From Nageia nagi (lineage: Eukaryota; Pinophyta): a stretch of 64,000 nucleotides of DNA. The stretch spans positions 189,658,001-189,722,000 of the forward strand of contig JBITNC010000001.1 of the NCBI GenBank assembly GCA_050084985.1. Direction: 5' to 3'. Shown piece after piece: positions 38,841 through 49,966 of this stretch. The translations under genes and the position numbers were made by a program. Under the pieces are notes generated by a model. That model worked only from the letters and a program-made list of their open reading frames with translations. It was not told where the DNA came from and made no database searches. Within the stretch, counting starts at the first letter, position 1. Each line of letters opens with the position of its first letter.

Positions 38841-40260
38841 TGCCATGATAATAAAAGAACATCCTTTCATAATATGTTAAGCATAAAAAATACAACTCAA
38901 AAACTCTTCAAAAAACTACAAACCTATAATGATCACCCCACCACCATGATGATATCAATCACACCATTGATGCTAATTATGGGATGAAAACAACCATATG
39001 GAAGATTCCAAATGGCACTATAGTTTACTCCTTGCAAAAGAGATAATAATACTAAACAAATTTTTCTAATTCTACCACTTCCCATGCCAATTGATGCTTC
39101 TACACCTATACATGAAGCCTCTCCTCCAATCCTACATCAAAAATTTTGCCACCCTCCACCAATTGTACCATCATTGTATTTAGATCCATCATCCTGGCTC
39201 CAAAAAACCACCAAAAAATTAAAATATATGGAAACTCTAAATGAGATATTTAATCACCTATCATGAATTTATAACTCAAACCTAAGGTAATACTATTAAT
39301 TATGCCTTCGTCACCCTCATTAATTATGGTAATCCCACTTACCTTTGTACATGATAAAATAAATTGTAAATATGAGTAAATGATTCATACCACCTTCAAA
39401 ATTATGTGGTATGCTAACTCAACCTCAAAAACATATTCAAGCAAACAAAGTGTACTTTCCAAGAGAGATTTATTGAATTAACACAATGAGGGTACAATTA
39501 CCAATAAAAACACATTGATGAAATGAATGCTCATGATAGATAACTTATCAATTAACCCATAAACTCTAATAGCTAATACAATAAATTATGATACCACCAA
39601 TTTCATATGCAATACAACCCCATTGATTTAGAAGAACTATAAATACCATTTCAAAAAATGAAAAATCACATCAAGAAAGACCAATAGCAAAGGAGAAGAA
39701 GTACCAGAGCCATCATTCAGTAGAGAGTTGTATATATACTAACAAAGGAGATAACCAAGTAATGGAAATGAAATGATGCTAAAACAAAAGTGACTTCATG
39801 TCATTAATCAAGAGGAGAAACGGTTCATGGAGATTCCAAAAGGACTAATGGGATAGATGAATTAATGTCATACATCAAAATCATAAAGCTATAGGATCCA
39901 AAAATCAAAGATGTATAGGAGGACATGCTTGAATTCATATAGGGCTAACAAAAAATATTTCAAATGGTAGGAATGATAAATTTAACCAACATGTTGCACC
40001 TCTACTCTTGTAAGAACATGGTAAAATTTATTTACAACTGATACCACCAAAATAGGCTATAGATGGATGAGCTGTATGAGATAATAGAGGAGGATATGGA
40101 GTGTATAACCAATCTAAATCAAACAAGGTTTGACCATTTTCACCTAATGTAGAAGAGGAACCTGATAAAAGATAGGTAAATAGAGCACTTGATGGGTATG
40201 GAAACAAATATAAAAGCGATGGATCTAGGATCAATTGTGCTACCCCCTATTTAAGTTGCA
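38841..40260 (+). other. Candidate E5 3' LTR start and following non-coding DNA
   Basis: AAGTTGGGGAG at 38828-38838 looks like a polypurine tract, and TGCCATGATAATAAAAG starts at 38841. No partner copy is in the window, so the LTR end cannot be set. No supported gene; the short frame 39084-39266 is proline-rich and without motif. Confidence 0.35.
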
Positions 40261-41692
40261 ATAATCATAATCTTAGGAAGATTATATCACAATAATAATA
40301 TTATAATAACACAATGTATGTTGGATTATGACATAATGCATAAGAAAACAAAATATGGTCTCACCAATATATTCTTAGAGCAACTGATTTAAAATAAGAA
40401 TACGGTAAAATCTATAATAAAAAATGTTATTTTCAAATATGGATCATTTCTAGTTTTAGCCAAAATGTACTTTCTATAAAGGCTTCCATTAGGGTGACTG
40501 ATTTTTACATTTAAAAAAAATAAAAAATAAAGAAAGGGAAAGAAGTAGTAAGAACAATGGAGAGAATCAATATGGAAAGTACATGACCAGTCATCAAAAT
40601 CTAAACATATCTCCATGGTCAAACTAAAAATTTTATGATATGGATAAAAGAGTTCTAGACCTTGATATATGGATGCTCGTATGCATCCTAACTTGTTGAG
40701 ATGATCCTCTTTAATTACTTTATTATTTTGGAAGGTATTATTAGATGGTAGTTTTTAGTTATATTTAGACGTCCATAATAAACTAAATATTAATATAATA
40801 TTGCTAATATTTTATAACTTTTTTAAAAAAATATATTTTTTTCACCACTTACTATACATGATTTTTGTACACTTTCTTCATGACTCTGAATCTAATTTTC
40901 CATATTTTGAATTTTTTTATTTCACCATCATTCATTATGCATAACACTACTTATCAACTAGGGATTGATAATTTATGAGCATTTCAATTTTGAAGAACTC
41001 AAATTCAGCACCAAATTAGGAGTATCTATCGAACTAAAAAATATTTTTGAAAAATTGACATGAATACTATAGACTCAGAAAAAGTAGGAAAAAAACATCA
41101 AGAGCCCTATTTGTACTACTTCTACATTATAATTACATAAGATTTTGTACCTCCCTATCGACATCCAAGTTACCCTTATTATCGAACTTTTTAAGAAGAG
41201 AGAATCATATTCTTGGGAGTTAGACATCTATGGAGAAGAATTACTCATGCAAGTAAACACTTGATAATTATTTTTACAAGAGGATTCTAAACTTAAATTG
41301 ATAAAAAAAGTTTTACAATTCTATTCAATTCTAATATCTCAAATTATTATGGATTTTCTACTCATATCTAGTTCCAACACTCTTTCGATATCATATTAAT
41401 CAACTTCCTCATACAGTCACATAAGATCAAGTGGATCATCTATTGATTTTCAAAAATAAAGATTATGTATGAATTTATTAATTACTTTATGCAAACCCAT
41501 GATCTAGTACTAATATCACCTAAACAACAACAAAAATATTGTAATAAGAGGAGTATCGATCTCATTGCAATAATTCGAACAAGAACCCATGAATGACTTT
41601 GCATCAATTTTCAACATCAAAGATTGATCATTGATGGAGTAAGCTATTAATACCCAACTTGAGGAAGAGCCTTATGATTAAGTTGGGGAGGA
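40261..41692. other. Non-coding element 3' sequence (E6)
   Basis: No motif found on either strand. It ends in AAGTTGGGGAGGA, a purine tract before a TG start. Confidence 0.35.
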
Positions 41693-42030
41693 TGTTAGAG
41701 GAGAGAATTTCATATTCCTAGTTCAATTGATACTAATAAGTTTGCTTTATGATCGAACACCATTTGTTACCTCCATCAACAACCACTTTTGATCAAATAG
41801 ACACATCCTCTAAGTGACCAATTAAGTTGTTAAAAGAGGGAATGATTGTTGAGTGTGGAGGAGTGTGAGATTTGAGTGACAGATATAAGAGAGAGTTAGC
41901 ATTATAATTAATTGTATCAATTATTATTTTATTAATAAAGACTTATTCCTCTTACTCATGACTTAATTACTGTCTCTTTTATTTTTGTTGTTCATTTTTG
42001 TTTATTCATTGATTCTCTGTTGTAGATAAG
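41693..42030 (+). repeat. Candidate 3' LTR of E6
   Basis: It starts TGTTAGAGGAGAGAATTTC after a purine tract. It holds a TATTTTATTAATAAAG stretch that could be a polyadenylation region. The right end is a guess, as no second copy is present. Confidence 0.35.
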
Positions 42031-42054
42031 AACCCACCTAATCAATTTGGTTGA

Positions 42055-42720
42055 TAAATAATTTAAGTGCATGATATGATATGAAATGATCTAAGTACAA
42101 AATATGGCTTGAAATAATGTAACTGTATCATATGAATTGGATAAATAAAGGAACTATGAAACCCATATATTTCCTAAGTATCAAAAACTAGTCCAAAACT
42201 GGTAAATTGGTAAAAACATGTTTGTAATACTTTAACCAAATATAGAAGAACCATGTGGTTCCCAAGTGTATGCCATGTTGTATAATATAGAATGATGAGA
42301 TGAAAATAATAAAACATGTTGTGGGCTCCTTCATTACCTATCTTATATAATAAAAATCATGACATGTGATACGAAATGATTTAAATACATTGCATGATCC
42401 AAAAACTAGCTTGAAGAAGGAAATCAACTATTCAACCCAAAATAATTTCAAGTATAAAAATCAATAAAAAAATAGTAAGTTCACAAAAATATGTTTGTAA
42501 TAATTAACTAAATAGAGAAAAAATATGGTTTCTAAGTGGATGCAATATTATATTAAATAAAATGATGAGATGCAAACAATGGAACATATTATGGGGTCAT
42601 TCATTGTCTAGCCTATATCAGAAATTGTTTACATATAAATCATGATATACTATATGAAATAATTTAAATACACCATATGATCCAAAAAATGTCTTATATA
42701 AGGAAAACAATTGTGGGATT
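42055..42720. repeat. Diverged tandem repeat, period about 270-290 bp
   Basis: Two full units and a partial third share GAAATGATTTAAATACA, ATGATCCAAAAA, AACATGTTTGTAAT and ATGTTGTGGGCTCCTTCATT phrases (for example 42315 and 42587). No coding content was found. Confidence 0.75.
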
Positions 42721-42739
42721 AATAATTATACATGCATTA

Positions 42740-43350
42740 TTGATCTTATTGTAGGCTATTTTGAGGGAGCTTCAAATTTCACTAGAAAAATACCCATAAA
42801 ACTTGAATTGGGTGTGTATATGTGTGTAGTTGAGACTTATAAATTGAATGTTATGGTTAATATAGGGTATTGTGAGGGATATTTGAAATTCATTACCAAA
42901 ATACCCATTAACCTTGAATTGGGTGTATGGATGTATGTACTTGGTGCTTCTATATCAAATGTTGTGGTTGTGAATATCTTGATAGACATATATGGAAAAT
43001 GTGGAAGAATACAAAATACCTAAGAATTATTTCACAAGATGCATGTTGCAAACATAGTTTCATGGTCTACAATTATTGTAAGATACATACAAAATGGGTT
43101 TTCTAAAAAAGGCCAATAGAAACATATGAAAAATATGGAAGACTAGACAAGACCTAGAAAGTTTTTTGACATAATGTATACCATAATCACAGTTTCATGG
43201 TCTATAATGATTGCAATATATAAATAAAATGGGTTTTATAAAAAAGGCCCATATACAAATATGAAATATATGGAAGAATAGATAAGACATGAGAATATAG
43301 AATGTTTGTAAATACAGTTTCATGGTTTGAAATAATTGAAACATCACACA
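42740..43350 (+). pseudogene. PPR gene fragment with duplicated segments, broken
   Basis: The frame at 42808-43023 ends with VVVNILIDIYGKCGRIQNT, the typical DMYAKCG segment of PLS-class pentatricopeptide repeat proteins. A stop follows, then ELFHKMHVANIVSWSTIIV and QNGFSKKG (about 43027-43110), matching the A-ELFDKM--R-VVSW--MI pattern. The VSW-type segment recurs near 43190-43240 and in worn form near 43320. KIPI-LELGV also occurs twice (42787 and 42895). PPR proteins bind organellar RNA. This is a short, rearranged remnant, perhaps captured by an element, and not a working gene. Confidence 0.72.
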
Positions 43351-43800
43351 AAATAAGCTTTCTAAAAATGTAAAAAAATATAAGGTATGAACATATATGA
43401 ATAATGTAAGAGAATACATGGTCATGGACTATGGAAGAATACAAGCTTATGAAAGTACCTCATTTGACCTTGCCTCACCTCATTTGCACCATGTATGACT
43501 TTGCCTTGACTCATGTCCTCTCACCTAGCCTCATCTCATCTCCTCTCATCTTATCTCTACAAAATACCACTTTCTCTTACTTAACCCCTCAAATGGTAAA
43601 CTCAAAAAACTTAAAATGTAGAAAATATTCCAAGTGCCTACCTAAACTCCTTACGCACTTTAAAAAAAATTCATCAAGGGGTGGTTTTAAGCTACCTATC
43701 TATATTTTTTTGGGACGATTTAAAACCACCCCATAAAAATCATCATTAAAACCTATAAATAAGGTGTTTAAATAATTCCTCCTCAAAAATGTCTCAAATT
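43351..43800. other. Non-coding interval
   Basis: The frame 43431-43736 has no recognisable motif and is rich in repeated CTCATC and CACCTCAT phrases. Nothing else is supported. Confidence 0.5.
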
Positions 43801-44720
43801 AGCTACCCCCAAAGCCCTTTTTAGGTCTAGTGAATGATGCTTTCATTTATAATATTAGTGATGGTACCCACATCATTCATTTTGACTCAACTTTTGAATA
43901 TCATCACTCAATAATTCATTAATTGAGGTAAAAGTTAATCAATATAAATATTGAATTTTTTTTTTTTTCAAATCCTTTACCACCTTGTTCTTTCTTTTTT
44001 TTGTATCAATCAAATTCCTTATGACCATAGATGCCACATAAATTACAATTACCATCAAATTTAGCTTTGGATTTGCTAGAGTTATCATGGCCATTATGCT
44101 ATTTATTTTCACCTTTCTTGAAATCCTTTTTTAGAGTATGAAAAGACTTATTTTGGTTATTAAATTTATTTTTGAAGTGAGTTTTTGTTGGTCATAGTGC
44201 CATAGAATGCTTCTAAGGAGAGGAGATCAACAAATTTTTATTGAGAGTTTATGGAGAAGCTTTGGAAACATTTTCCAAGGAGAACACATCTTCTTCATCA
44301 TTGAGCCTCATCTTAATGACTATAATGAAGTGAATGAATTTAATAGATAGGTTTTGAAATATTATGAATACCATAAGCTTGTTATTGATCCAATTGCAAC
44401 CACACCCTACAAGTTGGTCCTAAGATGAATAATCTTGTTTAAGTATATTGTCACACTTTCATTTTCCTCTTGATGTGATTACAACAATTTATAGAGAATG
44501 GTAAACCTTCTAAATAATTTGGTACTAAGGTAGATTTTCTTTAGCCTATCACCATATTCCTTTATAGATTTTTAAGAAGAGATAATAAGAAGGATTTCTT
44601 CTGAAACTGCATGAAAGATTGTAGAGGTTGCCAACTCATTCTTTGTGTTGTAAACCTCAAGTTCCTCCTTAATTATTTGAAAAATTTGTTTTCATTTATT
44701 ATTTACCATAATTTTTATGG
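43801..44720 (-). pseudogene. Ty1/copia gag fragment, minus strand, broken
   Basis: Minus-strand translation shows a worn UBN2/copia gag: EYGDRLKKIYLSTKLF, ENESVTIYLNKIIHLRTNL near 44530-44400, and further on a CCHC knuckle NCNLCGIYGHKEFD near 44060-44010, with the last cysteine missing. The pattern C-x2-C-x4-H in front of the lost cysteine is that of copia gag. Many stops. The minus-strand primer binding site at 47631 could belong to the same element, but almost 3 kb lie between them. Confidence 0.65.
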
Positions 44721-46236
44721 TTGGAGCTTTATTTTCATATTATTTTCTCAAATACTGTAGTTGGAACCATCTAGGATGTGCTTAGGTGAAAAGAGTCTAC
44801 TATTTTCTATAAAAGAAGATGAAAGTGTTAACCAAGGTAAGCATGTTAAATTTGATAACTAAACATTAATAAATCATACATTTTGATTTTATTCGATTTA
44901 TTAAAATATTAATCAATCATAAATTTTTAATTTTTTCAATTAATCAACTATACATGTTAAATTAATCAAAGGTAATCAACACGATATGCTTAAATTGTTA
45001 ACCAATTTCACATGTGCAAAATGTTTTCAATCATATATCCCATACATCCAACATTTTTTCATAATGAAGTAACATTATTATTGATAGGGTAGAGTTGGAG
45101 TTATTTTCTTGTTTGAAATTAGGCCTTCACATGGATGCCCATATATTAGAGCCCAAGTCGTACAAATCCTCAACTAGTTCCCTTTGGTCAACAATATACT
45201 CTCACAAGGAGTACTAGCTATTTTTCAAGGTTGTGATGTATGTTCAAGCAAAAAAATTATCTTGATTAGGTTTTCAATTTCTCCTCATAGGTTATTAGGA
45301 TAATCCCTAAATGTACTTTCTGACATGTGGTATCACTACACATATACTTGTCCACCTATATGGAGTTATGTTCAGAAGAATATAGGACTTATGGGTAATT
45401 AAGAAGTACAAACTTTTCACCACTTAGATAAATGGATTAAAAGGATTTATTATGCATTTTTCTCACCTCATGTATTCCAAAATAAGTGATGTTGTAAAAT
45501 AAAATGTGCAAATATGTTCATTTTATGAGGGGGTGCACTTTGAATATTTACAATTTTTTAAAAAACTAAAGCAAAGGTGTATAAAGTAAAGTGCTTAAAA
45601 TGATACATCATCCAAAATTGAAACCTAAGAGTACACATGATACATCATCCAACATGAAATCTAAGAGTGCCCAATAGGTTTTATCACAACCCCAAAAATA
45701 TCTCTTTACAAAATTGCATGAGTTTATTTATAAGTAACAATAGAGTCCCTCCTTTTTACCTAAAAACTTGAACTTAGAAAAAAGAATTCCATTCTAAAAA
45801 ATACATTTAGCAAGATTCCCGCATTTTAATTTTTGAAAACAAAATTCTAGCTTAAGAGTACTTAGAATTCTCCCCTTTATAACAATACTATCTCAAAAAA
45901 ATTGCTCAAAACTTAATACCTTGTTTCAAGGTCTCCCCATTTAATTTTTGAGAAAAAGAAGCTTAAATTTCCCCCTTTAATAGTGAGTAAAAAAAATACT
46001 CATTATTCCTTTTCAAAATTAACTTCTCTTTGCAAAATATTTGCCCCTTTTTAAAAAAAATAATGAGAAGAAATTTCCCCATTTTTTTTAAAAAATAACC
46101 CATTAATTAATCTCCCCTTCAAAGAAGTTTAGTATTTTCCTCCTTTTTTAAAAAATTAACCTTTTTTTTTAAATAAGTTCCAAATTTTTTAAAAAATTAA
46201 CTCCCTTTTAACAAAATAACTCCTAAAAAAAATCAA
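44721..46236. other. AT-rich non-coding DNA
   Basis: Long runs of A and T alternate with CCCC-TTTT phrases (45780-46200), such as ATTTCCCC and TCTCCCCTT. No gene or clear element boundary seen. It may be leader sequence of the minus-strand copia element. Confidence 0.5.
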
Positions 46237-46258
46237 ATATATATATATATATATATAT
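46237..46258. repeat. AT dinucleotide microsatellite
   Basis: Eleven AT units in an AT-rich setting. Confidence 0.95.
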
Positions 46259-46430
46259 GTTCATTTTTTTAAGTTTAAAAAGTGAAAATAAAAGGTTATT
46301 GTTTAGAATGGGAATTATCTCTTAAAGAAGGTATATATATACATACATACATAAAAAAAAAAATTATGAGAGTATTTATGTATATGAGAGGATGAAGCAT
46401 GAATTAAGCATATCTATGTAGTGGAAATGG

Positions 46431-46710
46431 GAGGTTGCAAAGGGTGGGTGGATTCAGGGTTAGCCACATGGTATTAGGCCACAAGGGCTACAAGAAAGGG
46501 GATGTTGGGAAGGGGGTAGGTGGGGGTTGAGAGAAGTGTGGGGGAGGGACATGACACAAGGAGAAGTGTCAAGGGGGGAGTGGGAGGGAAGAGATGGGTA
46601 GGTAAGTCACACCAAGTGGGGGTGAGAGTTGAGGATGGGCATGAGTTAGGTGGTAGGGTCACATCATGTAGGGCATATGGTTGGGGGATGGATGACCAAC
46701 AAATGGGGAG
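46431..46710 (+). other. G-rich, purine-rich island
   Basis: The plus strand has many runs of three to six G, densest at 46498-46550 (GGGAAGGGGGTAGG and GTGGGGGAGGG). The surroundings are extremely AT-rich. The spacing of G-runs could allow a G-quadruplex. The frames on both strands are compositionally biased and have no motif. Confidence 0.7.
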
Positions 46711-47630
46711 GGTTGTGACTTCTTTTTTATTTTTATTATCTTATATATTTTTTATTTTATGTCAGGTGGTGATAGATGATGCTAGAGATGGCATGCAAGC
46801 AGTGGATTAGTAGTGCAGGGTGCATACATCATATCTACATTAAAATTGCAATGGCAAATATATTATATGTACATGGTCATTTGAACACATTCTACAGTTG
46901 CTCACATTCATCTCTCTTTTTTTATTTAAAATTTTCAATGATTCTTTGATAGATGATAATTTTTTTTAATAAGTGTTCTTCTTCTCTATAAACAATATGT
47001 ATATAAAAAATACATATTGTTAAAAACATGTAAAATAAAAAGGTTGTATTTTTATTATTATTTTCCTTTTTACAAAAAATAATAGCTTATGTAAAAAAAA
47101 TTGTACAATGGTATATGGTAAAAATTTACAAATTTTTAAAAGCATATATTTGCAAAAATAATCCTTCCCTTATTTTTGCATGAAAACTATTTTTTTTTTT
47201 AATTGCAAGAAATAACCTTTATTGCAATAATGACATCTTTGTAGTAAAGTTGTGGAAAAAAATTGTAAATCATTTCTATACAAGGTATTAGAGTTAAATA
47301 AATTGCAAATTTTTAAAATTTTCAAAAAAATTATAAATTTAAACTATAGAAAGCTTCATAAAAAATATTACAACACATTGTTGCTATATTTTAAGCAAAT
47401 TTACTCAACAAAATTTGCAACTAACAAAATAATGTTAGTAAAAAAATTACATAGCAATAACATGTAAGTAACATTTTAAAAAAAATGAACTAACATATAG
47501 TAAAAATATATTAGTATCATTGAAAATAATCCAAAAAATGGAGAGAAATAGGTTATACCTTACCCTTGATTTTACCTCACCAATTAAGTAGGAATGACCT
47601 CTAAGATGTTGAAGAGGAGCCTTCAAGGAT
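46711..47630. other. AT-rich non-coding DNA
   Basis: Homopolymer-rich sequence with no supported feature; the frame 47252-47467 is lysine- and asparagine-rich noise. Confidence 0.55.
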
Positions 47631-47644
47631 GGCTCTAGATACCA
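47631..47644 (-). other. Primer binding site, tRNA-Met type, minus strand (E9)
   Basis: On the minus strand TGGTATCTAGAGCC, one inserted base away from the TGGTATCAGAGCC site typical of Ty1/copia elements. It is two bases from an LTR end reading CTCTCA. Confidence 0.72.
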
Positions 47645-47646
47645 CT

Positions 47647-48056
47647 TGAGAGAACTAAGACTATATGACTAAATTCCTCTTCTACCAAAATTTCATGAAA
47701 GCTCTCTAAAATATCATCATAATAGCATAAACACATTCACCAATCTCAAAAACTTGACACCAACATAAAGTGGTTCTTCCAACCACAGAAGTACATCCAC
47801 TAATCTAAGATCTTTATTCTCAAAGAGCACTCTCTTACAATAACTCTTTCTTACTTCTCCTAACAACCCTAGAGCATAGCATTCCTACAAACTTAAGTGT
47901 TTAATATCAAGTAGATATTCCTCTATTTATAGGACAAAATCCTCCCTTGGATCACCCTTTTAACCATTATACAATGTTATGACATGCAACACCCTTTTAC
48001 CCTAGGGGCATGCTCATGAGATGGAGTGTAGGATAAGTTACATTATTTTATTTACA
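47647..48056 (-). repeat. Ty1/copia 5' LTR, minus strand (E9, outer end uncertain)
   Basis: The inner end is fixed by the primer binding site: minus strand ...TTCTCTCA, AG, TGGTATC. A minus-strand TATA box (TATAAATA, complement of 47924-47931) stands in the right place for an LTR promoter. The outer end is unknown because no second copy lies in the window; the LTR may extend past 48154. Confidence 0.6.
47924..47931 (-). promoter_or_regulatory. TATA box of the E9 LTR
   Basis: Minus-strand CCTATAAATAGAGG, a strong plant TATA context, about 280 bases upstream of the primer binding site. Confidence 0.6.
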
Positions 48057-48154
48057 AATACTTAAAAGGTATCTAGGGATACTTTTAAGTATTAGTGAAT
48101 TTACATTATCATATTCACTAAATACTTAAGGTATCTAGGATACCTTTAAGTATT
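48057..48154. other. Two successive hairpins with related arms
   Basis: 48057-48093 pairs AATACTTAAAAGGTATC with GATACTTTTAAGTATT around CTAGG. 48121-48154 pairs AATACTTAAGGTATC with GATACCTTTAAGTATT. Both arms of both hairpins are versions of one sequence. They lie in or just outside the E9 LTR. Confidence 0.75.
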
Positions 48155-49559
48155 AACTTAATTACATAAAGAGATCTTATAATAATGCATTATACATTCC
48201 AAAATTTATCAAGAGTTTTTAAATATCACCAATATAAGGGGTGGGAGTTGAACTTGGGAACTTTAATCAAGTGCCTTCACACATCACTTATCTCCCAAAT
48301 CCCCTAATAAGAGATAACCACATGATAGGAATGTAAGCTAGCCACATGATTCTCTTTAAATCCTCATTTGTGATCCTAAAATCTAGCCTCCTTAAGGGTT
48401 TCCACATATTACCCTTACTAGATCTCTATTTTCTTTTTCTTTGATAACACACAATAAAATCTTTAATGATCATTTAAAGGTTTTTTAAAAGGATTTTTTA
48501 GGTTTTTTAATAATTTTCAAACCCATATTTGATTGATTTAATACATTTGGCTCATTGAGATAATTAATTTAAAAAAATATAATATACAAATGAAGTTTTG
48601 AATCAAAAGTTACACCCTCAAGAAGATAGCCTACTCCAAATTTACTACAAAATAACCTAAAACATGGTATCAGGTCATCAAAAATATGCTATCAAGTCAC
48701 CATAAATCTACTACCAATCGATAATTTGCTACTATTTACCCATTATCCCCAAATTTTATTGGTATTTATATAAATCAATGAAAACAAGCTTGACTATTTT
48801 ATTAAACAACTTAATTATGTAATACATAATAAGTCAAATATTTATTTAATGTTTCTTTACCTATTGATAAAATTTAATAGGTCTTACAAACCAATAATTT
48901 TAAAAGGATATTAAAAGATTTATCTATATATAGGTGCCAACCTTTGTAACCTTGTCATTGCTCTCTTAATTTATGCAAATGATATTATCTTGTTAGTTAA
49001 ACATTATAATGATATCCAATCATAATAGGGGAGTTAGAGAGAAGGGAAGTTTAAAACTCTCAAGTGAAAATAGAGAGGCCCCAGGTTCAAAACTCTCACC
49101 CCTCACATGCATGTGGATATGCTAAGTCCAATTAATGGTAATTAGGCCAATTGGCATGGATCATGAATGGAATTTAATTCCACAGTTGATGCTAAAAATT
49201 AATTAAATGATTAATTTAATATTAATTATAATAAATATTAATGATAATTAAATCATACTAAATGGAAGTATTCATTCAAATGAGATCCAAGTACCTTTAT
49301 GCTCTTAACCTATTAAATAAGAATTAAAATTACTATAAACTTATCGTTTACCTATTTTGTGTTGGTTGTAACCTAGATTTGACCTCCATAGGATTAAGGC
49401 AACTTACTCCTAGAATATAAACCTCCATCCCTATGAAGCATTGTGCATTGATAAATGATATTGCATAAACATATGATGCTATGTCAGCTAAATCTCCTCC
49501 TTTAGATCCTTCAAATTCATGTGCATTATCAAGGTTTCTTGTCAAGGATATCAAACCTA
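48155..49559. other. Non-coding DNA, AT-rich
   Basis: No gene supported. Two tRNA B-box-like phrases are present (AGGTTCAAAACTC near 49082; complement of GGAGTTGAACTT near 48246) without a convincing A box. The short minus-strand frame 49348-49554 has no motif. Confidence 0.45.
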
Positions 49560-49915
49560 ACTATACTATAATGAATAAGGAATGCAATAACTTCAATAGG
49601 GCATAAATCCAAACTCGACAAGTGATATCAAAATACACCAATAAAATAAGTCCATAGAACTATACCAATACATCTATTAAGATCTAGATATGATCAATGT
49701 CACATCTTTCTTACCTTAAATAGATTAGAGGTGCCATCACTAGCCAAGACATATTCTTAGCTAGAAATCCTTGTACCTATCATCAAAGGAATAAAAAGGA
49801 GTGAAATTGCACTTTATTCCTTAAATATAATAAAATAAATAATTAAATTACTTTAATACTTATATATCTAAAATGCAATTTTTAATTAAATAAAAATCAA
49901 ATTTACGTGTTAATA
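49560..49915 (-). repeat. E7 3' LTR, minus strand (left end uncertain)
   Basis: The right edge GTTAATA is followed by GATGCCCCACTTTGG, whose complement CCAAAGTGGGGCATC is a polypurine tract, as in E1n at 8128. The sequence can be aligned loosely with the LTR 63465-63872, for example around AGGAGTGAA and at the right end. Confidence 0.6.
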
Positions 49916-49966
49916 GATGCCCCACTTTGGATATATTTTTGAAAAAATTGAAAGCGTAATCCAAAG
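49916..49966 (-). other. Polypurine tract and adjacent stem of E7
   Basis: The complement of 49916-49930 is the polypurine tract. CTTTGGAT (49925-49932) pairs exactly with ATCCAAAG (49959-49966). Confidence 0.65.

Noticed and set aside
39084-39266. Proline-rich frame of 60 codons after the E5 pol
   Set aside because: No family pattern; lies in non-coding element sequence.
42740-43350. A working PPR gene
   Set aside because: Too short, with stops between recognisable motifs and duplicated pieces; kept as a pseudogene fragment.
43195-43444. Two overlapping minus-strand frames of 76 and 80 codons
   Set aside because: They lie opposite the worn PPR repeats and show no motif.
46474-46810. Frames on both strands in the G-rich island
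   Set aside because: Low-complexity Gly/Val/Arg on one strand and Pro/Ser/Thr/Leu on the other, from G-runs.
48230-49140. Two SINE-like or tRNA-derived repeats suggested by B-box phrases (48246 complement, 49082)
   Set aside because: No matching A box, no clear tail or target duplication; B-box-like phrases alone are common by chance.
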